Shown here in pieces: positions 7,085 through 13,200 of a stretch of DNA of 13,200 nucleotides. This DNA is from Treponema sp. UBA4232 (GTDB lineage Bacteria > Spirochaetota > Spirochaetia > Treponematales > Treponemataceae): the NCBI GenBank assembly GCA_002396325.1, contig DGXM01000227.1, positions 3,562-16,761 of the forward strand. The letters are read 5' to 3'. The notes below the pieces were generated by a model, which did no database searches, was not told where the DNA came from, and saw only the letters and a program-made list of their open reading frames with translations. The number at the start of each line of letters is the position of its first letter. Position 1 is the stretch's first letter. The position numbers and the translations under genes are program-made.

Positions 7085-7846
7085 TCACGCATTTTTCTTG
7101 GCTTTCCGGCCGATTCCCACTGTTTTCACCCGTCTCAGAGTATTTACGCTTTTAACCTGGGGCGTTGCCTTCACAGATTTTGCAGACTCAGCGTTTTTAA
7201 TGGATTTTGATGATTTCACAGTTTCTGTCATGGAAGATTTGACGCTCTTTTTCGCAGTGACTGTCCCGGGAACTGAATTCTTTCTGGGACGACCGCCTTT
7301 TTTTCCATTTTCACGGGCGGCGGCGGCTTTTCTCTCGCTCTTCGTCCTTCCCATCATGGCGGCGGCTTTTCCCAATTCCTGCACGGGACCGGATTCCCAC
7401 AGCTTGAGCAGGTCAGGATTTTTCTGCAGCATGGCAATGTCGGACAATGCGGATTTTGCGGATGCAAGCTGACGTGCAATATTTTCTTTCAATATAACAG
7501 AATGGCATGAATCAACATGATTCTCAAGGCTTTCGATGTCTCCAATCATTGCAGCAGCAAGAGTGGCGATTGTATCCACGGCATCAACGGCAGGCAGTTT
7601 TTTCTGCACTTCACGCACACGAAGCGGAGCCAGGGCCTCGACAATCTTTTCATCCCCTTCCCCCAGTTCGATTACCGTGCTGTCTTTTTCCAGACTGTAA
7701 CGCAAAAATATCATGGAAATGTTGAAATTGAGTGTCCTGAGTTCTGCCAATGCATCAAAGTCCGAATCAGGATTCTCAGACATAGACTTGATTCTGTCCG
7801 ACACATCGTCCTGCAGACGCCGGATTTCCTTGAGAGTAACTTTCAT
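7085..7846 (-). CDS. Hypothetical protein with AT-hook-like motif and lysine-rich tail
   Basis: A 253-residue protein I cannot assign to a named family. Residues 1-165 look largely alpha-helical and acidic to neutral, with no membrane segment. Residues 170-189 carry the motif SERKAAAARENGKKGGRPRK, which recurs at the ends of many small bacterial proteins and contains GRPRK (185-189), a minor-groove AT-hook-like core. Residues 190-253 are a low-complexity, strongly basic tail rich in K, S and V (repeated VKS/KSSK/AKSVK units), resembling histone H1-like tails. DNA or nucleoid binding is therefore likely but is inference. The ATG at 7846 has AAAGGGGAA 5-10 bases upstream. The gene is monocistronic, with its own candidate promoter and terminator, and divergent from the GGDEF gene. 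Confidence 0.8.
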   Translation of the reverse strand: MKVTLKEIRRLQDDVSDRIKSMSENPDSDFDALAELRTLNFNISMIFLRYSLEKDSTVIELGEGDEKIVEALAPLRVREVQKKLPAVDAVDTIATLAAAMIGDIESLENHVDSCHSVILKENIARQLASAKSALSDIAMLQKNPDLLKLWESGPVQELGKAAAMMGRTKSERKAAAARENGKKGGRPRKNSVPGTVTAKKSVKSSMTETVKSSKSIKNAESAKSVKATPQVKSVNTLRRVKTVGIGRKAKKNA

Positions 7847-7884
7847 AATGATTCCCCTTTCCCTTTTTATTATTCCCGATTATT

Positions 7885-7913
7885 AGAATAAATCAAAAAT
7901 TCAGCTTTGTAAA
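7885..7913 (-). promoter_or_regulatory. Candidate promoter for the 253-residue protein gene
   Basis: On the minus strand, TTTACA (7913-7908, 5 of 6 to the -35 consensus) and TATTCT (7890-7885, 4 of 6 to the -10) are separated by 17 bases. Transcription would start near 7878, giving a ~30-base leader that includes the Shine-Dalgarno sequence. Confidence 0.45.
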
Positions 7914-8000
7914 CCCCCGGAGACCTCAAAAAGACAAAAAAACAACGCACACAAAAACCGTCTGCACCGCATTTTGATTTCCCTCTGCTATAAAAAAATC

Positions 8001-8029
8001 TTGCAAATCACTATTTCAGGTGATACAAT
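8001..8029 (+). promoter_or_regulatory. Candidate promoter for the GGDEF gene
   Basis: TTGCAA (8001-8006, 4 of 6) and TACAAT (8024-8029, 5 of 6) are separated by exactly 17 bases. Transcription would start around 8035-8037, on top of an upstream in-frame ATG at 8037. This favours the downstream ATG at 8097, which has its own ribosome binding site, as the usual start. Confidence 0.45.
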
Positions 8030-8096
8030 TAAATAAATGGACAGAGTTTCCGCAGGGGAATACTTTGCCACGCATTTCATAATCAAGGTGGAATCC

Positions 8097-9203
8097 ATGG
8101 GATCCATTGATAGAAAATCGGAATTCAGCAAGATATCGCTTTTCCTCAACTCTGCGCTTACCATTGTGCACACAGCCCTTCTCATAGTTTTTTTTGCACT
8201 GCATGTACCGGTCATGGGAATCTTCAACATATTCAGCGTAACATTCTATCTTTTCTGCTATATTCTCATTTATAAGCGCAAAGTCAGCACCTACATCCTT
8301 CTGGTGATTTCGGAAATAACGATACACTTGATCCTTGCCACCATCTGCTGCGGCTGGGAGTGCGGATTTCCCCTCTACACATTTGCAATGCTCATCGTCA
8401 TCTTTTACGAGCGCTACCTCTATTTCAACATTCCGCATATGAAAAAACTACCGTGGACATTCGGAGGACTTTCCATGGTGATTTACCTGTCCCTGAAAAT
8501 TTACAGTTCCAAAAACATTCCGTTTTACCCGCTGGGATTAAATATACAAAACAATATGTACGTTGCAAACTCAATCCTTGTGTTCTCACTGATTTTTATT
8601 GTGCTTTACCATTATACAATCAACGCGCTCATGAAGGAACAGTCGCTTCAGGAAATTGCGGATTGCGATGAACTCACAAAACTCTACAACCGGCACAAAA
8701 TGAACCACATCCTCAAAGAGATGGACTACAAGGCTCACACATCAGGAAAATCGTACAGCGTTGCGATGCTCGACATAGACGATTTCAAAAAGATAAACGA
8801 TACATACGGTCACGATGCCGGAGACTATGTGCTGAAGACAATCGCGCAGATTATGAGCTCGGTGGTACAGGAAAAAGGAAAGGCCAAAGTGAGCCGCTGG
8901 GGAGGTGAGGAATTTCTTGTGGCCCAGTCATTCACTATTGTAAATCAGGAGGCAATCAATCTGGTTTCACCGCTTCCTTCCACAATATCAAGGATTCTGC
9001 AAAAGGTCAGAGCCATGGACTTCAATTACAACGGAAGACATCTTGAAATAACAATGACAGCAGGAGTCGCACATCACATGCCGAATGAAGAGATTGGAGC
9101 CACGATAAAAACGGCAGACAATCTGCTCTACTGGGGAAAACAAAACGGCAAAAACAGACTTGTCACAAAAATGACTGCCCCCGGAGAGACAGACATTTTG
9201 TAA
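8097..9203 (+). CDS. Membrane-bound GGDEF diguanylate cyclase
   Basis: Predicted to make cyclic di-GMP from two GTP at the cytoplasmic membrane. The protein is 368 residues. About six hydrophobic segments fill residues 12-176 (roughly 12-36, 40-60, 65-85, 91-110, 119-137 and 155-176), probably a sensor domain, with no recognised ligand motif. The GGDEF domain follows at about 185-357: DELTKLYNRH (191-200), the metal-binding LDIDDFKKIND (225-235), DTYGHDAGD (235-243), and the active-site loop GGEEF (269-273). The residues for catalysis are present. The product-inhibition I-site (RxxD just before the loop) is absent; residues 260-263 read KGKA. I chose the ATG at 8097, with AAGGTGGA just upstream. 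An in-frame ATG at 8037, with AGGTGAT 12 bases upstream, would add 20 residues, but it falls at the predicted transcription start. The gene is convergent with the ABC operon; the 46-bp gap after it shows no clear terminator. Confidence 0.9.
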   Translation: MGSIDRKSEFSKISLFLNSALTIVHTALLIVFFALHVPVMGIFNIFSVTFYLFCYILIYKRKVSTYILLVISEITIHLILATICCGWECGFPLYTFAMLIVIFYERYLYFNIPHMKKLPWTFGGLSMVIYLSLKIYSSKNIPFYPLGLNIQNNMYVANSILVFSLIFIVLYHYTINALMKEQSLQEIADCDELTKLYNRHKMNHILKEMDYKAHTSGKSYSVAMLDIDDFKKINDTYGHDAGDYVLKTIAQIMSSVVQEKGKAKVSRWGGEEFLVAQSFTIVNQEAINLVSPLPSTISRILQKVRAMDFNYNGRHLEITMTAGVAHHMPNEEIGATIKTADNLLYWGKQNGKNRLVTKMTAPGETDIL

Positions 9204-9249
9204 CGGCGGGAAAAATCAACATCCGCTCCGCGCGAATCAAAGACCCCGG

Positions 9250-11220
9250 TCAGTCAAGTTCGATTCCACCGGTGTAAAGCTGATAATAACGTCCTTTCTT
9301 TTCAAGCAGTTCAGCATGGTTTCCACGCTCGATTATATTTCCCTTTTCAAGAACGATTATCTCATTTGCATTGCGGACGGTGCTCAATCTGTGGGCAATC
9401 ACAAACACTGTGCGCCCTTCCATCAGGCGGTCCATTCCTTTTTCAATCAGGGCTTCGGTGCGTGTGTCAATGGAAGACGTGGCCTCGTCAAGAATCAGAA
9501 CAGGCGGATCTGCAACGGCGGCACGGGCAATGGCAAGAAGCTGTCTCTGTCCCTGGCTCAGGTTTCCTCCATCTCCGGTAATCACGGTGTCATACCCCTT
9601 TTCCAGATGGCGTATGAATGAATCCGCGTTGGCAAGTTTGGCGGCCGCAAGTATCTGTGCTTCAGATGCCTCAAGATTTCCGTATTTTATATTGTCGCGG
9701 ATGGTCCCCGTGAAAAGATGTGTGTCCTGCAAAACCATGCCCAGAGATTTTCTCAAATCATCCTTGGAAATATCCTTCAATGGGATTCCGTCGTAAGTGA
9801 TGGAGCCTTTTCCGTCCTCAATGTCGTAGAAACGGGTCAGAAGATTCGTGATTGTGGTTTTTCCGCTTCCCGTTGAGCCTACCAGAGCGATTTTTTCTCC
9901 AGGCTGAGCGTGAAGATTTATGCCATGCAGGACTTCCTTTTCGGGCACATAGCTGAAAGACACATCCTTGAACACAACGTCACCGCGGAGTTTAAGAAGA
10001 CTGCAGTCAGGGTCATCTGCATAAGACGGCATCGAATCCGCGGCAGGATGCACTTCAACAGACTTAGGCACACGCCAGGCCCACTCGCCGGTATAAGCGA
10101 ATGACTGCACAAGATGCCTCACCCCGGCTGGAGAGGCAGAAGGGACTGTTTCAGACGCATTCACCAATTTCACGGAACCGGAATCCTCCTCGCCCTTTTC
10201 ATCAATCACGGCAAAGATTCTTTCGGCACCGGCAAGAGCATTCAGAATTCCGTTTATCTGCTGACTCATCATCGTAATCGGTCTGCTGAAACTTCTTGTG
10301 TACTGCAGGAACGAAGCAATTGATCCCAAATCAAGATGACCGCTGATTACACGGACAGAACCGAAAATTGCAACAATGGCATACTGCACGTGGCTCAGGT
10401 TTCCCATAATCGGCATCAGGATATTCGCAAAAGTATTTGCACGGGTTCCGGCCTCGCACAGACCGTCGTTCAAAGCGTTGAATTCCTCCACCGATTTTCC
10501 CTCGTGATTGAACACCTTCACAACCTTCTGTCCGGAAACAAGTTCTTCCACATAACCATTCACCTGTCCAATCGCCTTCTGCTGATCACGGAATGCCATC
10601 GCGGATTTTTTTCCAATCATTCCGGCAATCATCATTGAAAGGAACATGGTCACAATCACCACAAGAGTAAGAAGCGGACTCAGCACCATCATCATTGTGA
10701 ATACACCCACAACCGAAACGATGCTCGAAAAAAGCTGAGGAATACTCTGGCTCATCATATCGCGGAGAGTGTCGATGTCGTTCGTAAAAAGAGACATAAG
10801 CTCGCCGTGTGTATGTCCGTCGAAATACCGCAGGGGAAGAGTCTCAAGTTCAGAAAACAAATCAGTGCGGATCCGGTACAAAGTGCGGCTTGAAATATGC
10901 AGCATAAGACGAGCGTTCACCCATGAAGCAAAGGCTCCGAAAGCGTACACAACCACCATAAGCAGAATGAGTCTCAGGAAAGGAATGAAATCCGAGGGAG
11001 AAAGAGAGCCCTTCGCCTTGAAGATTTCAGCCAGCCCCACCAGATTGTTGATTGCCGGTTTCAATATGTAGTCTCCCGCAATCTGGGCACCTGCACTCAC
11101 TAAAACCGCAAAGAAAACAATGACCAAAAGTCCGCGGTATTTTCCAATATATTTAATCAGACGGCCTATAGTCTGCCGTGCATTTTTAGGTTTCGCCATT
11201 CCTTTAACATTTCTTGGCAT
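9250..11220 (-). CDS. ABC exporter half-transporter, catalytic-site subunit of a heterodimer
   Basis: Type IV ABC exporter with a fused membrane and ATPase domain, 656 residues. Six membrane segments lie in about residues 28-305, followed by a family-typical linker (about 341-412) with the TGEWAWRVP motif at 377-385. The ATPase domain covers about 412-650: Walker A GSTGSGKT (448-455), Q-loop Gln498, signature LSQGQ (554-558) instead of LSGGQ, Walker B VLILDE (574-579) with the catalytic Glu579 intact, and switch His610 intact. Together with the upstream ABC gene it should form one heterodimer. Its own Walker/switch residues form the competent site with the partner's ISGGQ, while its LSQGQ serves the degenerate site. 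The linker is common in Clostridia/Treponema-type ABC proteins, so it is not an insertion peculiar to this gene. The ATG at 11220 has AAGGAAGA upstream. Substrate unknown; lipids, drugs or peptides are all possible. Confidence 0.93.
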   Translation of the reverse strand: MPRNVKGMAKPKNARQTIGRLIKYIGKYRGLLVIVFFAVLVSAGAQIAGDYILKPAINNLVGLAEIFKAKGSLSPSDFIPFLRLILLMVVVYAFGAFASWVNARLMLHISSRTLYRIRTDLFSELETLPLRYFDGHTHGELMSLFTNDIDTLRDMMSQSIPQLFSSIVSVVGVFTMMMVLSPLLTLVVIVTMFLSMMIAGMIGKKSAMAFRDQQKAIGQVNGYVEELVSGQKVVKVFNHEGKSVEEFNALNDGLCEAGTRANTFANILMPIMGNLSHVQYAIVAIFGSVRVISGHLDLGSIASFLQYTRSFSRPITMMSQQINGILNALAGAERIFAVIDEKGEEDSGSVKLVNASETVPSASPAGVRHLVQSFAYTGEWAWRVPKSVEVHPAADSMPSYADDPDCSLLKLRGDVVFKDVSFSYVPEKEVLHGINLHAQPGEKIALVGSTGSGKTTITNLLTRFYDIEDGKGSITYDGIPLKDISKDDLRKSLGMVLQDTHLFTGTIRDNIKYGNLEASEAQILAAAKLANADSFIRHLEKGYDTVITGDGGNLSQGQRQLLAIARAAVADPPVLILDEATSSIDTRTEALIEKGMDRLMEGRTVFVIAHRLSTVRNANEIIVLEKGNIIERGNHAELLEKKGRYYQLYTGGIELD

Positions 11221-11285
11221 AACATCTTCCTTCTATAAACTAAAACAATTTCCTCAGCAAAAAAACTCAGCCTTTCGACGCTGCC
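11221..11285 (-). promoter_or_regulatory. Short gap between the two ABC genes with a shared 19-base element
   Basis: The 65-bp gap contains the ribosome binding site for the 656-residue subunit. It also contains, on the minus strand, TCGAAAGGCTGAGTTTTTT (11278-11260), which matches the tyrS-valS gap at 17 of 19 bases. GCTGAG occurs twice here, flanking a T-run. Unlike the tyrS-valS copy it does not form a perfect hairpin. It may be a small repeat or a shared RNA signal. Confidence 0.4.
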
Positions 11286-13022
11286 TCAATTCTGTGACTG
11301 CTGGGATTCATACACTTCGCGGTAAATCTCGTTGTCGCGCAGAAGTTCTTCGTGGGTTCCGCAGCCGTTGATTTTTCCGTTGTCCATCACGTAAATCACA
11401 TCCGCATCCTGAACCGAAGTGATTCTCTGGGCGATGATGATTTTGGTTGTATCCGGCAAAGTGTTCCTGAGAGCGGTACGGATACGCGCATCTGTTGCCG
11501 TGTCAACAGCGGAGGTACTGTCGTCAAGAATCAGAATCTTCGGTTTTTTCAGCAGGGCACGCGCAATGCAGAGACGCTGTTTTTGTCCGCCGGAAATATT
11601 CACACCGCCCTGCCCCAAATCAGTGTCGTAGCCTTCCGGGAACGATGACACAAACTCATGGGCATCCGCAGCCTTGCACGCTTCCACAATCTCTTCGTCA
11701 GTGGCGTTTTCATTTCCCCATTTCAGATTTTCTTTGATTGAGCCGCTGAAAAGAACATTCTTCTGAAGCACCATGGCCACACTGTCGCGCAGAGTTTTCA
11801 AATCATAATCACGCACATCCCTTCCGCCGACTTTTACAGAGCCTGAAAGAGTGTCGTAAAGACGGGGAATAAGCGAAACCAATGTTGATTTTGAAGACCC
11901 CGTTCCACCGATAATGCCAACAACCTGGCCGCTCTTTATGGAAAGACTGACATCCTCAAGCACACAGTTTTTCGGATCCTTCAGATAACTGAAATTCACA
12001 TCATCAAATTCTATGCTTCCGTTTGAGACCTCTTTTACAGCAGAAACCGCTTCGGAATTCTTGATTTCAGGTTCTTCGTCAAGCACCTCGACAATGCGGG
12101 CAATACTGGCACGGGAAAGGACCAGCATAATGAAAATCATCGAAAGCATCATCAGCGACATAAGAATCTGGCCGATGTACGTGATGAAGGAAACAAGTTC
12201 CCCCGTCTTCATGTTACCGAAAGCCACCATACGGCCGCCGAACCAAAGCGACAAAATAATGCAGGTGTAGATTACCAGCTGCATAAGCGGCATAGTCAGA
12301 ATGACAAGTTTTTCTGCATGAACCTGGGCGGCACGTACTGCATCAGCGGAATCGGAGAATTTTTTGTTTTCAAAATCAGTGCGCACGAAGCTTTTCACCA
12401 CGCGGATTGCCGTAAGATTTTCCTGCACCGTGGAGTTCAGATTGTCGTACATCTTCATCATTTTGCCGAAACGCGGATGGGCCTTTGTTCCTATGAGGGC
12501 AAGCAGAACCGCAAGAATCGGGATGGCGACAAAAAACACCGTTGAAAGTTTTCTGTTTATGAAACAAGCCATAATCGTTCCCGACACCATCATAAACGGA
12601 GCACGGAAGCACATACGGATTATCATCTGATAAGTGTTCTGCACGTTCGTCACATCTGTCGTCAGGCGCGTCACCAGGGAAGACGTGGAAAACCGGTCAA
12701 TGCTTCCGAAAGAAAAATCCTGGATTTTTGAAAAAAGCCTTCGACGCAGATTGCGGGCAAATCCCAAGGCTCCCACTGCGGAAAAACGGGCTCCCATGGC
12801 ACCGCAGAAAAGTGAAACACAGGAAAGCCCCACCATAAGAAGTCCGACTTTCAGCACATAGGACAAATCGTTGTTTGCAATGCCCACATCAATAATTTTT
12901 GCCATCAGCAGAGGAATCACGGTTTCAAGAATAACCTCGCCTATCATGGTCACAGGGCTCATAACAGAACAAACTTTGTACTTGCGTTCAAGCCCTTTCA
13001 ATAACTTGGAAATATTCGACAT
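11286..13022 (-). CDS. ABC exporter half-transporter, degenerate-site subunit of a heterodimer
   Basis: Type IV ABC exporter, 578 residues, first gene of a two-gene operon. Six membrane segments lie in about residues 18-300. The ATPase domain follows at about 335-570: Walker A GGTGSSKST (372-380), Q-loop Gln420, signature ISGGQ (476-480, functional), and Walker B ILILDD (496-501). The usual catalytic Glu is Asp501 and the switch His is Gln532 (IIIAQRITSV). These two changes are the mark of the degenerate subunit in heterodimeric exporters such as TM287/TM288 of Thermotoga maritima, so they are not errors. The next gene supplies the complementary features. I chose the ATG at 13022 (MSNISKLLKG); an in-frame GTG at 13049 would add nine residues but lies inside the predicted promoter. 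No Shine-Dalgarno sequence precedes the ATG, so the mRNA may be leaderless. Substrate unknown. Confidence 0.93.
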   Translation of the reverse strand: MSNISKLLKGLERKYKVCSVMSPVTMIGEVILETVIPLLMAKIIDVGIANNDLSYVLKVGLLMVGLSCVSLFCGAMGARFSAVGALGFARNLRRRLFSKIQDFSFGSIDRFSTSSLVTRLTTDVTNVQNTYQMIIRMCFRAPFMMVSGTIMACFINRKLSTVFFVAIPILAVLLALIGTKAHPRFGKMMKMYDNLNSTVQENLTAIRVVKSFVRTDFENKKFSDSADAVRAAQVHAEKLVILTMPLMQLVIYTCIILSLWFGGRMVAFGNMKTGELVSFITYIGQILMSLMMLSMIFIMLVLSRASIARIVEVLDEEPEIKNSEAVSAVKEVSNGSIEFDDVNFSYLKDPKNCVLEDVSLSIKSGQVVGIIGGTGSSKSTLVSLIPRLYDTLSGSVKVGGRDVRDYDLKTLRDSVAMVLQKNVLFSGSIKENLKWGNENATDEEIVEACKAADAHEFVSSFPEGYDTDLGQGGVNISGGQKQRLCIARALLKKPKILILDDSTSAVDTATDARIRTALRNTLPDTTKIIIAQRITSVQDADVIYVMDNGKINGCGTHEELLRDNEIYREVYESQQSQN

Positions 13023-13028
13023 AATTAA

Positions 13029-13058
13029 AATATACCAATAATACGGCACTTATGGCAA
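13029..13058 (-). promoter_or_regulatory. Candidate promoter of the ABC exporter operon
   Basis: On the minus strand, TTGCCA (13058-13053, 5 of 6) and TATATT (13034-13029, 5 of 6) are separated by 18 bases. Only six bases lie between the -10 and the ATG at 13022, so transcription should begin at or within a base or two of the start codon. Confidence 0.5.
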
Positions 13059-13135
13059 GTGAAAATTATCAAGGAACAGGGCTTCAGCATGAAACAAAAT
13101 GCAAAGAGTTCAAAATGAGTCAGCAAAACATCAAG

Positions 13136-13200
13136 GGGCTGTCCAAAAATATTGTTATCCTGAATTTATTTCCCCATCCATTGAATCCCGTCATGCTGAA
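13136..13200. repeat. Right-end copy of the dispersed palindromic repeat, inverted relative to the left end
   Basis: Starting at GGGCTGTCC (13136), this stretch aligns with the reverse complement of 212 down to about 170, with a one-base gap and a few mismatches. The shared blocks are GGGCTGTC, a run of A, ATTGT and CTGAATTTATTTC. The element continues off the window end with TCATGCTGAA (13191-13200). The inner palindrome has decayed (ATCCTGAA where ATGCTGAA is expected), so this is a diverged copy. Positions 13059-13135 upstream of it are non-coding and show nothing else recognisable. Confidence 0.65.

Noticed and set aside
10000..10200. Long linker (residues about 341-412) in the 656-residue ABC subunit as a novel inserted domain
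   Set aside because: The same kind of linker with a TGxWAWxxP motif is usual in this ABC exporter family.
11400..11530. Asp501 and Gln532 in the 578-residue ABC subunit as signs of gene decay
   Set aside because: They are the expected degenerate-site residues of heterodimeric exporters, and the partner gene is complementary.

Overview
This window holds eight protein-coding genes, all apparently intact, with no RNA gene, phage gene, transposase or CRISPR array that I can see. The best guess at the host is a spirochaete of the genus Treponema or a close relative. That is inference. It rests on the pairing of a DUF4912 protein with a GH57/DUF1957-type protein, on a small protein ending in an NGKKGGRPRK-type basic tail, on palindromic 'TTCAGCATGA' dispersed repeats between genes, and on the general style of the proteins. 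There is no 16S rRNA or other decisive marker.

Layout from left to right. (1) Positions 1-352 are non-coding and made of degenerate palindromic repeat units. (2) On the minus strand, tyrS (3227-4447) lies upstream of valS (353-3112), so two aminoacyl-tRNA synthetases are probably co-transcribed. (3) Divergent from tyrS, on the plus strand, is a two-gene unit: a DUF4912 protein (4615-5283) and, 12 bp later, a GH57-fold protein (5296-6888). The GH57-fold protein has lost the catalytic residues of its family. (4) A convergent gap carries a minus-strand terminator, followed by a 253-residue protein with an AT-hook-like motif and a lysine-rich tail (7085-7846, minus). (5) Divergent from that gene is a membrane-bound GGDEF diguanylate cyclase (8097-9203, plus). 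(6) Convergent to it is a minus-strand operon of two ABC exporter half-transporters (11286-13022, then 9250-11220). (7) The right end (13136-13200) enters another copy of the left-end repeat family, in the opposite orientation.

How the genes work together. tyrS and valS charge tRNAs for translation. The two ABC half-transporters almost certainly form one heterodimeric exporter: the first subunit has a degenerate Walker B/switch region (D501, Q532), and the second has the complementary degenerate signature (LSQGQ), while the other composite ATP site is intact. The DUF4912/GH57 pair looks like a conserved two-protein module. Its GH57 member keeps the fold but lacks the Glu nucleophile, the Asp acid/base and the active-site histidines, which suggests a non-catalytic (glycan-binding or scaffolding) or re-purposed role. 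The GGDEF protein should make cyclic di-GMP at the inner membrane.

The most interesting points are the apparently dead GH57 protein with its DUF4912 partner, the dispersed repeats in inverted orientation at the two ends of the window, a 19-base element shared by two unrelated intra-operon gaps, and promoters that end almost on the start codon at two genes lacking a ribosome binding site, which suggests leaderless mRNAs.
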